Under the pieces are notes generated by a model. It ran no database searches. It saw only the letters and a list, made by a program, of their open reading frames with translations, and had not been told where the DNA came from. DNA of 64,000 nucleotides from Parasponia andersonii (lineage: Eukaryota > Streptophyta > Magnoliopsida > Rosales > Cannabaceae), in the NCBI GenBank assembly GCA_002914805.1, contig JXTB01000167.1, positions 266,813 to 330,812 on the forward strand. The letters are read 5' to 3'. Positions 49,172 through 62,610 of the stretch are shown here, piece after piece. A program made the translations under genes and the position numbers. Positions within the stretch are counted from its first letter, which is position 1. Every line of letters begins with the position of its first letter.

Positions 49172-52080
49172 GAGACCTGAAGATGTACCGATAGTTAGAG
49201 ATTTCTTGGAAGTATTTCCGGAAGAATTACCAGGATTACCACCAAATAGGGAAATTGAGATTGTAATTGAATCATTACCTGGTACTGCACCAATATCGAA
49301 GGCACCTTATAGAATGGCACCTGCAGAGTTGAAAGAACTGAAGACACAATTACAGGAACTTTTAGACAAAAAGTTCATTAGACCTAGCTTTTCACCATGG
49401 GGCGCTCCAGTTTTGTTTGTCAAGAAGAAAGATGGCACAATGCAGATGTGTATTGATTACAGAGAGTTAAATAAAGTAACAATTAAGAATAAGTACCCAC
49501 TTCCCAGGATTGATGATTTGTTTGACCAATTACAAGGTTCAGCTGTATTTTCCAAGATTGACTTGAGATCCGGATACCATCAGCTGAAAATTAGAGAAGA
49601 AGATGTGCCAAAAACAGCCTTTCGGACCCGATACGACCATTATGAATTCTTGGAAATGCCATTTGGATTGACCAATGCTCCAGCAGCCTTTATGGATATG
49701 ATGAATAGAGTTTTTAAAGATTATCTAGATAAGTTTGTAATAGTGTTCATTGATGACATTCTAGTTTATTCACGGTCCAAAAATGAACACGAGGAGCATT
49801 TAAGACTTACATTGCAGAAGTTGAAGGAGAAGCAACTTTATGCCAAGTTTAAAAAGTGTGAATTCTAGCTTGAGAAAGTTGTCTTTTTGGGTCATATAGT
49901 TTCTAGTGAAGGTATTTCAGTGGATCTAGTAAAGATAGAAGCAGTTAGTAAGTGGTCAAGACCGAATAATGCTTTTGAGGTACGAAGTTTCCTAGGACTA
50001 GCGGGCTACTATAAAAGATTTGTTGAGAGATTTTCTAGGATAGCTATACCTCTCACACAACTCACTAGAAAGAATCAAAAATTTGAATAGACTGAGGCTT
50101 GTGAGAAAAGTTTTCAATAGTTGAAACAAAGATTGATTTCAGCCCCAATACTCACTATTCCGTCTGGATCAGGAAACTTTGTAATTTATAGAGACGCGAC
50201 AAAGAAAGGATTGGGGTGTGTGCTAATGCAGAATGGTAAGGTAATAGCTTATGCCTCCAGAAAATTGAAAGACTACGAGCAAAAATATCCTACTCATGAC
50301 CTAGAGTTGGTAGCAGTTGTATTTGCTCTCAAGATTTGGAGACATTATCTGTACGGGGAACATTGTGAAATATACACTGACCATAAAAACCTCAAGTACT
50401 TTTTCACACAGAGGGAATTAAACATGAGACAAAGACGATGGTTAGAGCTAGTAAAGGACTATGAATGTGAGATTTTGTATCATCCAGGGAAAGCAAATGT
50501 TGTGGCCGATGCACTGAGTACAAAATCACCGAGTAGTTTATCAATTCTAAGGCAATTATCAAAGCCACTCCAGGAAGATATGTGTAGAGCACAAATTGAG
50601 ATCATCACTGGTAAATTAGCAACAATGACACTTCAGTCAACATTGCTAGGAAGAATTAAACAGGGTCAACTTATAGATCTGTATTTGTTAAAACAGAAAG
50701 GTGAAGTGGAAGATAGAAAGACCACCGATTTTAGTATCTCAGTTAATGGGACTATGTGGTTTAAAGACAGATTATGTGTCCCAAATGACAAAGGACTCAA
50801 GAAAGAAATCTTACAGAAGCTCACACTACACCGTATTCCCTGCATCCAGGAACTACAAAGATGTATAATGATTTAAAAATGCACTATTGATGGCCTAGAA
50901 TGAAAAAGGATGTCGTAGAGTTTGTAGCTAAGTGTCTCACATGTCAACAGATTAAAGCTGAACACCAGAGACCTGCTGGTCTACTACAACCACTGCAGAT
51001 TCCAGAATGGAAATGGGAAGAAATTACTATAGATTTTGTAGTTGGATTACCTAGAACGTCGAAATAGCACGATGCCATTTGGGTTATAGTAGACAGATAC
51101 ACAAAGTCAGCACACTTTCTTCCTGTGCGCATGACATACACTATGGATCAATTTGCAGAACTATATATTCAAGAAATTATGAGATTACATGGTGTACCAG
51201 TTTCAATTATTTCAGATCGGGATCCACAATTCACTTCAAGGTTTTGGGAGAGTTTGCAAAAGGCCATGGGAACCAAATTGAAGTTTAGTACAGCTTTTCA
51301 CCCTCCAACAGATGGACAAACAGAAAGGACAATTCAGACTTTGGAAGATATGTTAAGAGCATATGTTTTAGATTTCCAAGGTTCATGGAGTAAATACTTA
51401 CCATTGATTGAGTTTGTCTATGATAACAGTTATCAAGCAACAATTGGTATAGCTCCATATGAAATGTTATATGGCAGAAAGTGTTGATCACCTATCCATT
51501 GGGATGGAATGGGAGAAAAAGAAGTATTGGCCCAGAGTTAGTCAAAGAAACAACTGAGGCAATAGAAAAGATAAGAAAAAGAATGCTTGCTACACAGAGT
51601 CGACAGAAGAAATACACTGATCCAATGCGAAGAGATGTAGAATTCAATGCAAGGGATATGGTACTTTTAAAAGTAGCACCAATGAAAGGAGTGATGAGAT
51701 TTGGAAAGAAAGGAAAGTTGAGTCCCAGATTTATTAGACCATTTGAGATCCTTAAAAGGATTGGAAATGTAGCTTACAGACTTACTTTACCCCCGTCATT
51801 GTCAAGCATGCATAATGTCTTCCATATCTCTTTATAGAGGAAGTATGTTTCAGACCCCTCCCATTGTTAAGTTATAAGCCACTGGAACTAAATCAGGATT
51901 TGACATATGAGGAATAACCAGTATAGATACTTGACAAAAAGGAAAAAGAATTGAGAAACAAGAAAATTCCACTAGTTAAAGTCTTATGGAGAAATTTCCC
52001 AGTAGAAGAAGCGACTTGGGAGAGAGAGGATGAAATGAGGATCAAGTATCTAGAATTACTTGGGTAAGGAAATTTCGAGG
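49172..52080 (+). pseudogene. Tekay pol: RT, RNase H, integrase, chromodomain end (broken)
   Basis: RT is the best preserved in the window (49172-49868): [43 protein letters not shown] and the catalytic YxDD-type motif in its FIDDILVYS form. RNase H follows at 50121-50530 ([17 protein letters not shown]-like text, [13 protein letters not shown]), then integrase at 50880-51490 (HQRPAG, DRDPQFTSRFW, HPPTDGQTERTIQTLEDMLRA) and the C-terminal part at 51600-52070 (PMKGVMRFGKKGKLSPRF, then a WEREDEM chromodomain stretch). This is the Ty3/gypsy chromovirus order. Several breaks remain. Confidence 0.88.
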
Positions 52081-52107
52081 ATGAATTTTTTATAAGGAGG
52101 AGGGGAT

Positions 52108-54519
52108 TGTGATATCTATCTCCTCACATAATTAAGAGAGCCAATAATAAACATGTTCTAATTGCATATTAGGCATCTAGAAGTCATTAATACTAGTTTC
52201 ATAAAAATATGCTCATTCCTTATGTTATGTGCATTTACATACATGTTATTATACTAATGATTGTCGAAGTGTCCCGATGTAGTGTAAAGGTTCAATACCC
52301 TCACAGAGAGAGCTCGGTGTGCTAAAAGAACAAAGAATATAATTATGAAACTAATACTATATGCACATATATTAAGATCGTGCTTGTTGATAACTTGGTC
52401 AAATAGTAGTTTTTCGGTAAAATACAATTTTCACGTACTTCGGGGCCAAATTCACTGTGTGTTTAACACATCAAATAGGCTTAATTCAATATCTAGGACT
52501 TATTTATAGCATTTTATTTGTCGGCTCCAGGTAAGCACGAAGTGGCATTCAGGACACTAATTGGTATTTTGTTGTACTAAACTAGCTTAGATTCAGCTTA
52601 ATCGCGTAGTGTCAATTTTGTGCATTCTATTAATTGGGCATTGATACTATGTTGTATTATTAATTGGAGTCTAATTGACTTACTTTTATATTTAATGATT
52701 GGTTATGGGGCTAGGTTCCACCAAATTATAATAAGATTGGCCATATAGGATCATAAGTCAAAGTATGACTAGATTTCACTTTCTAAGATAGGATTCACCA
52801 ACTTTGGCTACACTTGGGTGTATAGGAGTGACCAGCAACGTGGTGACTATGCTAAGGATGTTTTAGAGTTTGACACATAGAAAGTAATCAACAAAATACC
52901 CAAAATATCCCTTAGAATTTAAGTTATGCCATTTCTTAGTCATTAAGTATCACTTTTAGACCAAATCTGGTCATTTGCATTCCCTTTCTCTCCAGCCAAG
53001 ACCTGAGCCTCTCCAACACCTTCCTACACTTCTCTCAACTCCTTTTAGCCATATCCAAGATTTTCCAAGTGGTAAAACTCAAATTGGAGCTCTAGAAAGC
53101 AAGATAGACCAAAACTAGTCAAGGTAGCTCTACTGAGTTCTTCTTTCTAGGTCTTATAATTTAATTTCAATTCTCTACTTGTTTCCACTTAAACAAAGGT
53201 TTCTTCAGGTTTTATGAAGCCCAAAAATCTATTTCTAAGCCTTGGAAATTAGTTGGTCGAGATAGAAGGCAAGAACACTAACAAAGACTCAAACTAGTTA
53301 AGGTGAGGTTTATGTTGGATTTTGAATTTATAGTGAATTTTCTTTATTTCAGCTCGTAAACCTAAGCTATTATTTGATGAATAATGGTCCTAGGAACCCT
53401 TATATATTACTAGAAACATAAAATTTAAGTAGAGGATTAAAGTTAAACCTAAAGCCCCAAAGTTTGCTATTTATGGAGTTAAGTGTTTTTTATGTGTAAT
53501 AGATTAAGTTTTCTATGTTTGTAATCTGATTTCTTAAATTTGGATTGTATATCTTATTGATCCTATTATCTATTACACTCATTTGGTGACTACTTGTGAT
53601 GACACACAAGTGTAAAAGTAGTTTTAAACTTGTTGAAACTGAAAAGAGTTCCAGTGCACTTATATTGTTCTAAGTAATCATCTTGATGTGTATATGTGGG
53701 AATTTGGATTTCTAATTACTATTGCAGGTTTAAAACCATGATTTAAATCATGTGGGAACATCCTAAAAATAGTGGAGGTGCTGTCCAAATATTTTTAAAA
53801 ATGAAATGGTACCATTTAGGAGTAAATGAACTAGTTTTACAAAATTATGTGCCGTTTTGGATCATTTTTGTACTAATGAACTAGCATTCATATTTAAATA
53901 CTTTTGAACAGTTTTTCAATGCTACTTATTGACTACCAAGTACCTTAAGTGATTTATATGCTTCTGAGTCATTTAAAGATCAAGTTTCCTAATTTCGTGA
54001 AAATTCTAATTTCGGTATTGTTCGAGTATCTTGATGCATTCTTTGGCAAAATGTGCATTTTGAATGACAATAAACTATGACAGGTGAATAGCACACCAAT
54101 CTCTAGAGGATATTGACTCTTTCCACAATTCATTTCTATTCAGGACACGAGATAAGTAAAGTACTCAACTGCAACACAAGAATTATGTGCTATATAAGTA
54201 TCTATTATGTTTCCATGTTTTGCATTTATTCTAGTTATGAGTATGACCATTGGCATTTCGATTTCAGCATATATATATGCTTGGTAATTTTTGGTGTGGT
54301 ATTATTATGTACACAATATAACCATGCATATTTTATGAAAAAGTTTAAGAAGGGTAATATAATTTATGAAATTCCTTAGTATTATTGTGTAAAACTATTT
54401 TATCATAGAGAAGTTAAGACTAGGTATATTTCAGAAGGTTTTGTGTCACTGTTATGGGGAAGCAGGATAAATATTTACAGGTTCAGAGTGGCAGCCCAAG
54501 GAGAGGGGCAAGTGTGACA
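52108..54519 (+). repeat. 3' LTR of the Tekay element
   Basis: It starts TGTGATATC directly after the purine tract AAGGAGGAGGGGAT. The end is set at TGTGACA (54519), because LTRs of this family end in GTGTCACA-like text. Homology to the other copies is weak after about 54350, so the end is uncertain. Confidence 0.65.
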
Positions 54520-54634
54520 GGATTAGTCAAAAGGTTTACCACAATATTCCTCCTCCAAGTTATATAATAGACTAAACTACAGTCTCGGGCCGCCTTATCT
54601 CTTGAGCTCGACGGGATAACGATGGAATAAGGTN
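54520..54634. other. Unassigned junction ending in a single N
   Basis: This stretch matches neither the LTR to its left nor the LTR to its right. The N at 54634 marks an uncertain base or a contig join. Confidence 0.5.
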
Positions 54635-55853
54635 CTATTCGAGCGAGGTAGGGACTCAATTACCCCTGTTTTATATCATTTTTGAATAAAACTTATTTTC
54701 TGCAATATATGAGAACAAATGTGATTTTTTCTTTTCTTGAACATCTGTGATGGGAATTGGTTGTATAAGATATATACTGTATTGCTCTAGGAATTTTCTG
54801 AGTGCAGGCTATTTTGGGTATATTAAAAATAGGGCCATTATGCTGCCCGTTTTTCTATAAAAACCTAGTATGCTGATTTTACCGAGAAACCAGAGCAAGA
54901 TTATTTTCACACTTCAGTTCTGTATTGCACGTGTCATAGGATCATACATGAGCACCGTGTTAGTATCGTGGGTTTAGAGAGTGGCGCTGCATGCCCCACT
55001 ATCGGTGTAGAGTTCGTAAACCCGTGTGGGGTTTTATTACTTCTGATTACCTCCTCATTTGGCAAGAGTAGGCAATTCAGTTGTCCCTCCAAGTTTGGTA
55101 GGCGACACACGGGTGTCCCCTCTTGGTATGGGCTTAGGTATCAGGAAGGCTATTAGGCATACTTAGTGCTGTCATCCTGGGTTTCCACAAATGAGAGGAT
55201 TAGAGCTCATGGGTATGGGTTGATTTGTGTCATGTGCATATGGATTGAATGGTTTTGATTACACTATTTTTATATATATATGGATTTCTGGTTTGGATTC
55301 TATATATATGTATGTTTTGGACTAAACTAGCTATGTAGGAATTCTCCATCACTAAAATGTTTTTTGACCGGGTAATTATTTTTCCTACTGGACATTTTAT
55401 GCTTACCCCCTACCTTCTTCCTCAGGTAGTGTCCGATTCGATCTTGGTAATCAAGAAGAGTAAGAGGTCATCTTGATTGCAGTTCATCTCTTGGTAATGC
55501 TAGAAGCTTGTCGTCTTAGTGTTTGGATTGTTTGGGCTTTGTATTAGCATTGAACCAAGATTTACTGCTTTCTATTTTATCTGTGAACTTATGTATGCCA
55601 TTCTAGGATTTGAGTTCGTTGTTGATGATGATGTTGCTTGGAACTATATTTGACTTCACGTTTTTAAATAATTATTCGATCTATGTTTAATGGTGTATAC
55701 AAACTGTGTTCACGGGATGAAATTCCAATTATTTTATTTAAATGGACAGTTTTATAAAAACTAGAACTTTTGACACTTTTCAAATAAATCAAGGAATTTT
55801 CCACCTTTGTGAAATTCCTCTTTTGCCACTAGTCCGGGTTTTGGGTCATGACA
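54635..55853 (+). repeat. 3' part of a plus-strand chromovirus LTR
   Basis: From CTATTCGAGCGAGG it matches 63561-64000 (about 93% by eye over the first 120 bases). It ends GGGTCATGACA, followed by the target site AGAAA (55854-55858) and minus-strand protease text. With 62611-63560 this implies a full LTR of about 2.17 kb. Its left part is missing at the N. Confidence 0.8.
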
Positions 55854-57267
55854 AGAAACATCGGTAACTCCACCTATAGGTGTTCCCAAAGTCAATACAT
55901 GGTCCAACATAGAACATTCCAATCCTAGCATTTGAGCAAACAACATGGAGATGAAAGAATGGGAAGCACTGGTATCAAATAAGACATGAGCCCAAGAATG
56001 AAAAATAAGAATCATACCATCAACAACACCTCTGTCAGTGTGGTCCTGAGTCTTAACTACCTCTCTAACTATATAGGCTTGACCAGAAGCTTTTCCTTTT
56101 CCTTCTTTTCCTCTTCCTTGACTAGGGCGACTGTTACTAGTTCCTGGACCAGTACTGGCATATCCACGCCCTCCGTGGTTTACAGAACTTTGTGGAGTTT
56201 GGAAATTCTGAGTATAGCCTTGGTTGTAGCCTGAACCTTGTGGCCTATACTGATGCTGGTACTGAGAACCATAAGGCTGCTGATAAGGAGTGGAAGTGAA
56301 TGCCTGAGACTGGGTATGAGATTGCACTGGCCTCGTTTAACTGCACTGAAAAGGAACTGAGGCACTCTGACTTCCCTGTGATCCTCCTTGAGACAATAGA
56401 GATCGCTGTTGACAGTAGGGGCAAGCTTTCTTCTGGTGGCCTTGCTATCCACAATTAAAGCATCCATAAGGTCTATAGCGACTTTTCCCTGAAGAGCCAC
56501 TACTGTTACTACTCCCACTATTCTGAGAGTTTTGCCCTTGCCATTGCCCTTGGCTCTTCTTGTTCATTTTCCTCTCGTTGCCCTTGTTTCTTGAACGATC
56601 TCTCGTTGTTGACCGATCATTAAGAAAAGCCTTAGCTTTTATGCTGTAGCAACTAAGTCAACTAGATTGCTAAAGGGTTGGGTCATAACCTTCTCTAAGA
56701 TAGCTGGTCTCAAAGCCTCCATGAACTTGACAATCTCCCGGGTGCATAAGCATATTGTACCAACTCCATAAACTGCACATAATTCTCATTCACTATCATG
56801 TCGCCCTGCTTGAGCCGTTAATACTCTCTAATCATAGTAGCTCTATGACTAGCATTAGCATAATGACTCCTGAATAATCCCTCAAAGGCTTCCCAAGTCA
56901 TATCAGTCGTGTCCTGGATCAACTTGACTGTCTCCCACCAATTAATAGCTCCATTAGTTAGCTTATAAGTGGCAAATATTACTTGGAACTCTGTTGGCAT
57001 CCCAATAGTTGCGAAAGTCCTCTTGACATATCTAAGCCATCTCTCAGCTGAGGTGGGATCAGGTCTCCCATCGAATGATAGTGGATTTAGCTTCATGAAG
57101 TCCTTTAAGAAACTAGCCTGACGAGCCTCAGGGTTTCGTTTCGTCCTCAGACCCGATAATACTCGTAAAGCATTATATAAGTCGGCCAGAGGGTCATGGG
57201 CTTGCTATTGTAGTGGAGGTGTTTCAGCCCTAGGCACTTGCCTCGGTATTCTTCTCCTTAGAGGCAT
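55854..57267 (-). pseudogene. Chromovirus gag and protease start (broken)
   Basis: Minus strand from ATG at 57267: MPLRRRIPRQVPRAETPP, then LNPLSFDGRPDPTSAERWL (57096 on), WWETVKLIQ, a Q/Y/G-rich stretch (56200-56330) and protease with LFDTSASHSFIS and GTPIGGVTDVS, where the plus-strand LTR is inserted. A CCHC-type knuckle is expected near 56450. The gag start closely parallels 23404. Several breaks. Confidence 0.85.
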
Positions 57268-57378
57268 TATAGTTCTGTATTCATATGCCAAAGTGTTAAC
57301 GAGATAGTGATGCAATTACTTTTAAAAAAAAGTCACAATCTAGTCTAATTGTGTCACATCCAAGGTAATTAAACCTCC

Positions 57379-57390
57379 GCTCTGATACCA
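57379..57390 (-). other. Primer binding site (initiator tRNA-Met)
   Basis: The minus strand reads TGGTATCAGAGC exactly, between gag and the LTR that begins at 57400. This shows that this LTR serves as the 5' LTR of the gag to its left. Confidence 0.92.
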
Positions 57391-57399
57391 AAAGTCTTC

Positions 57400-58932
57400 T
57401 GTCACGACAGAAATCCCGGGCCAGTGGCAGAAAAAGAATTTCACAAGTGGAAATTCATAATTTATTTTAGGTAATAAAATAAAAAGACAACAACTAGTTT
57501 ACAAAAATAGTTCAAATTTTTAAATTCCCATAGTTTGTGATCACCACTAGACATAGACTGTTAATAATAGAAATAAATCATTAATATGCATCACATCGTC
57601 ATCACCAGTGGGCATTATAGATAATACAGGCTAAAATCCAAAGTATGAGCCTTAAATATTATTATAAATCCAAGGTGAGTATCTAAGTAATTACTAACCG
57701 CAAACTAAGGTAAACATCTTCTTGGATTACTCAGCCCCGAAGTTGCCCAAGTCGCACTGTATATCACCTGAGAAGGGAAAGAAAGGGGGTGAGCATTCGC
57801 ATGCTCAGTAGAAATTTCAATTACCCTTTTTGGTATGAATGCAACTTTTCAAACCTGCATGGTTAGCACCTTTCCAACATCCATTTATAAAATAAGTTCG
57901 CAAAGTAATCAAAAATCATAAGAAATCATGTTCATCATTGTACATATCATAAATTAACCAAGTACAAGTATATACATGAGCTCTCATCCTCCTATCCCGA
58001 TCCTGTAATACCTCTGTAACAGAGGTACCTAGCATCCTGATACTACCCAGAGGTGTGTCAACAAATCCTGCACAGGAGCCTAGGTCTCTCACGTAGCACT
58101 GCTGCAACTCGCCAGTGATCTAAATACCATGATACTAAAATAGAACTCAAGTACGTGATCCTATGATAGGTACAATATGTCATAGAGTGTGTAATAACCA
58201 TGCATCAGGTATTTTAAGAAATCATACTTTAATACTCATTTGGTATTATTTTGGGATTTATAGAAAATCGGGTAGCATAACGTCTGTATTTTCCCAAAAC
58301 CAAAATTTTAAACCTACATAAAAACCATATAATCCAATCCTAGAACAATCCAATATATCTCAACAGTTCACAAATTTATCATATATCTAATCAAACCATT
58401 GAATTCCATGAAAATCGACATTTTCAAGAAATAGGTCATAATGCACATTTTAAATCAAAATAAGCATAAAACTTGGTAATTGAACTCCTACCTCACTAGA
58501 ATAGTGACATCACGCCAATAGGTCCTCAAAGTGCCGTTGAACGATCGCTCAGAGGGTGGAGAACAAATTTTGGGCCCTCGATCGCTCACTTGTGAAAAAT
58601 CAACTCCTGAACGGAGCTTTGAATCAGCAAACAAACCTCTTTACCAAACTCCTAGCACCCAAAATAGCTAGATTAGACATATGATTCGATCAGTTCGTGT
58701 CCGAGCCGACACCAGACTAGTGACACGTAAAACAAGACAAAATCTAAGCCGTTAGATATGATTTTTTGCGCCGATTACCAAATATAGTCAATATATATAT
58801 AAAAAACGTCACCATTTTCCGAGTACATTCCTAAAATGATAACAAAAACGAAATCTAACGGTCAGATCAAAAGTCGAACCCGAGCTCAAAATAACGCAAA
58901 AATGGCAACTTTTAATCCGGACAAAATGGGAT

Positions 58933-58986
<54 letters not shown>

Positions 58987-59353
58987 GAAGAAAGCCCACA
59001 ATGAGAGGATTCAATCGCCACTGGTTTCACGGCTTTTCATCACCGGAATTCGCGCTGGCGAGCGATGGAAGCATGGTAGATCTTCGCTCCCTCCCGCGGC
59101 AACGCGGCAGTCCAGCATCTCAAAGCTTCGGCTAGGCGGTGCGCTCGTTTGGGTGTGGCGGTGGGCACTCCGAAGAGAGAGAGAACAGCAGAAGAGAGAG
59201 AGAGGATCGATGGAGGGAACGAGCGAGAATGATAGAGAAACTGAGAGAGTGAGATGAGTGGGTGAGAGAGAGTGAAAAAAAAAAGAAGATCTGATTTTTT
59301 TAAAAAATTTGGTCAAAAGACCCTTTTGCCTTGTTAAAAAACAAGATTTTATA
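57400..59353 (-). repeat. Chromovirus LTR between pol and gag
   Basis: Minus strand from 59353 (TATAAAATC, a changed TGTAAAA start) to 57400 (GTGACA end), 1954 bp. On its right is a PPT (AAGGGGGAGAA) and the chromodomain end of pol; on its left is PBS and gag. It therefore looks like the 3' LTR of one unit and the 5' LTR of the next. It carries an AT microsatellite and a GA-rich (CT on the coding strand) patch with a GC-rich block. Confidence 0.85.
58937..58983. repeat. AT dinucleotide microsatellite
   Basis: An uninterrupted run of (AT)n, 47 bases, inside the LTR. Confidence 0.97.
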
Positions 59354-59372
59354 TTCTCCCCCTTACAAGAAT

Positions 59373-62300
59373 TTCGTCCCGAAATTCAAAGTACAAGACA
59401 TAAATCAAAGTACAACCTCAAGTTGAAAGTTAAACAAATGAGGATTCTTTTCATACATCTCGGTCTCAAGTTCCCAAGTTGCTTCTTCTTCCTTGTGGTG
59501 TTCCCAAAGAAACTTGACAAGCGGTATCTCTCTATTACGAAGCACTTTGAGCTCTCTCCCCAGTCTTAGAATTGGTTGCTCCTCATAAGTCACATTCTCT
59601 TGGATAGGTACTTCTACATACTGGACAACGTGAGACGGGTCAGGTATGTACTTCCTAAGCATCGAAACATGGAATACATTGCGTACTCGACCCAACTGCA
59701 GTGGTAGATCCAGACGATAAGCACCAGGTCTAATTCTTTCAGTAATTTTGAATAGCCCAATATACCTTGGAGCTAACTTCCCTTTAACTCCAAATCTTGT
59801 AACTCCACGCATTGGCATAACCTTCAAGAATACCCTGTCACCAATGTCAAACTCTACCTCGCGTCTTGAGGTGTCAGCATAGCTTTTCTGGTGACTTTAA
59901 ACAACCTTGAGTCTTTCTTTAATCTTGTTAACCTTTTTGATAGTCTCTTGTACTAGCTCAGGCCCAAGAGTAACACGCTCCTCTGCATCAGCCCAACACA
60001 AGGGTGATCTGCAGGGTCTCCCATATAGTACCTCATATAGAGCCATACCAAGACTAGTTTGGTAGCTGTTGTTGTAAGCAAACTCCTCCAATGACAGGTG
60101 ATCGTCCCAGCTTCCACCAAAATCTGGTATACATGAATGAAGCATGTCCTCTAGGATCTGTATAGTCCTCTTAGATTGGCCATCTGTCTGAGGATGATGA
60201 GCTGTACTAAGATTTAGTTCTATTTCTAAAGCTCTCCAGAACTTTGATGTAAATCTTGGATCTCTGTCAGAAACTATGCTTGATGGTACCCTATGTAAGC
60301 AAACAATATTATCCACATAAAGACGACTAAGTCGGGTGAGTGAAAAGTCAATCCTGATCGGTACGAAGTGTGCGGTCTTTGTCATCCGATCAACTATCAC
60401 CCAAACAACATCATTCTTTCTTTGAGCCTTTGGTAGGCCTATTACAAAATCCATGGGGATTTTATCCCATTTCCATTTCGGAATAAGTACAGGCTGAAAT
60501 AGTCCAACTAGCTTCTGGTGTTCTGCCTTGACTTGCTGACAAGTCATACACTTAGCTATAAAAGTAGCTATCTCTCTTTTCATACCTTTCCACCAGTACT
60601 GCCTCTTCAGATCATGGTACATCTTAGTGCTACCAGGATGTACTGCGAACTTAGACTTGTGAGCCTCAGTTAGAATAGTTTATCTAAGATAAGGGTCATT
60701 GGCTATAGCTAGCCTTCCATTGAAAAGCATAAACCCTTTTTTATTTGTACTCCAACCATCTAACTACTCACCATTCTGAAGTTGGTTCTAGACTGCTCTT
60801 AATTCTTAATCTTGCCATTGACTTTGCTGTGCTATCTGGAGGAGTGATGGTGTAGCCACAATGTTACTGATACAAGCAATTTTCTCATTTTCACTATACT
60901 CCAAGTTATAGTCACCAATGGTAACCGAATTCTTCCAATCTTATAGTATCAACGAAGCAAACACACTATGAGACTTTCTACTCAAAGCATCAGCTACAAC
61001 ATTAACCTTTCTAGGATGATACTGAAGTTCGAAGTCATAGTCCTCCATATACTCAACCTATCTTCTCTGTCTTAAGTTCAGGTCTCGTTGAATGAAAAGA
61101 TACTATAAACTCTTATGGTCAGAATAAATCTCAAATTTCACACCATACAGATAGCATCTCCATATCTTAAGAGCAAAGATCACAGTTGCCAACTCTAGAA
61201 CATGAGTGGGGTAGTTCTTCTCATGTAGCTTCAACTGACGGGAAGCATAAGCTACTACCTTGCCATTCTGCATTAAGAAACATCCCAATCCTGAACCAGA
61301 AGCATCGGTATACACGACATAAGGTTTATTACTGTTAGGAACAATAAGAACATGTGTAGTTGTTAATCTCCTCTTCAATTCCATGAAAGCTACTTCACAA
61401 TCATCATCCCATACAAACTTGACATTCTTCCTCATCAACTTTGTCAAAGGCATTGCAATTCTTGAGAAATTCTCAACAAAGTGGCGGTAATAACCTGCTA
61501 GACCAAGAAAACTTCTTATCTCAGTTACATTCTTTGGTCTTTCCTATCCTAGAACAAATTCTACCTTGGAAGGGCCAACAGAAATTCCTTCATGAGATAT
61601 AACATACCCTATGAATTTCACTTCCGTCATCCAGAAGTCACACTTAGATCTCTTGGCATAAAGTTAGTGATCCTCAAGGTCTGAAGCACAATTCTCAAGT
61701 GCTTAGCATGTCCTTCTCAAGTTTTAGAATAGATCAAGATATCATCGATAAAGAAAACAACAAATTAATCCAAATAACGTCTGAAAATTATGTTCATAAG
61801 GTCCATGAATGCTGCTAGAGCATTAGTCAGACCAAATGGTATAACAAGGAACTCAAAGTGACCATAATGAGTCCTAAATGCAGTTTTCGGTATGTCTTCT
61901 TCCTTAATTTTAGACTTATGATAACCAAATTGGAGATCAATCTTAATCAAACAGTTCATCAATTCTTGGCAAAGGATATTTATTCTTTATTGTTAGCTAA
62001 TTCAGTTTTCTTTAATCCACACAGAGCCGAAATATTCCATCAGCTTTCTTGGCAAACAGAATAGGAGCACCCCATGGAGAGGTACTACTCCTAATGAATT
62101 CCTTTGATAAAAGATCATCCAGCTGACTTCTTAACTCAGTCATTTCCATTGGAGCCATGTGATAGGCTGGAATAGAAGCTGGCTAAGCCCCGAGAATCAA
62201 ATCAATACAGAATCCGATCTCCCTATCAGGTGGTAGCCCCAGTAATTCCTCGGGAAAAACATCTGGAAACTCGCTAACTACTAATATCCAAGGGTACTAA

Positions 62301-62610
62301 TCGGCTGTTCCCATCTCACCATCGATGGCAAATAAATTCCCATAGCACTCTAGCTTTTTCCTTCCACCTATGCATGCTTTCAGAATAGGATTCAGTTTCA
62401 AAGGATTCAAGTGAGCTTGGTAAACAACACGATGCCCATCCTTTGGAAAGAAAGTCATTTTCTTGTTGAAACAGTCAACACTCGCTCAGTACTTGGATAG
62501 CCAATCCATCCCGAAAAGCACATCAAATTGTTGCAAATGTAACACATCTAAATCTGCTAGTAGCTTTCTATCATCAATCACAACAAGACAACCATGACAG
62601 ATAGTAGAAA
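59373..62610 (-). pseudogene. Chromovirus pol: protease end, RT, RNase H, integrase, chromodomain (broken)
   Basis: Minus strand from the right: protease end (FGMDWLSKY, about 62490), RT (about 62280-61650; [32 protein letters not shown]), RNase H (61453-61103; [31 protein letters not shown]), integrase (60622-59897; CMTCQQVKAEHQ, DFVIGLPK, SDRDPRFTSKFW, HHPQTDGQSKRTIQILEDML) and the C-terminal chromodomain part (59827-59405; RFGVKGKLAPRYIG, WEHHKEEEATWELE). It is followed by GAATTTCGGGACGAAATTC and the PPT, a typical Tekay ending. Several breaks. Confidence 0.87.

Larger units (their letters stand above)
48707..54519 (+). mobile_element. Tekay-type chromovirus, incomplete 5' side (fossil)
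   Basis: Parts present: an LTR start (48707-49171), pol from just before RT to the chromodomain end, a polypurine tract and a 3' LTR (52108 to about 54519). Gag and protease are not present. The first ~137 bases of the two LTR starts differ at about 8 positions by eye (about 94% identity), so it is younger than the related element at 10191. It sits in copia RT. A handful of breaks are visible in pol, fewer than in the older copy. Confidence 0.82.

Noticed and set aside
58809-59316. Open frames over the AT microsatellite and GA-rich patch
   Set aside because: The proteins are simple repeats (IY repeats, charged/serine runs) within an LTR.
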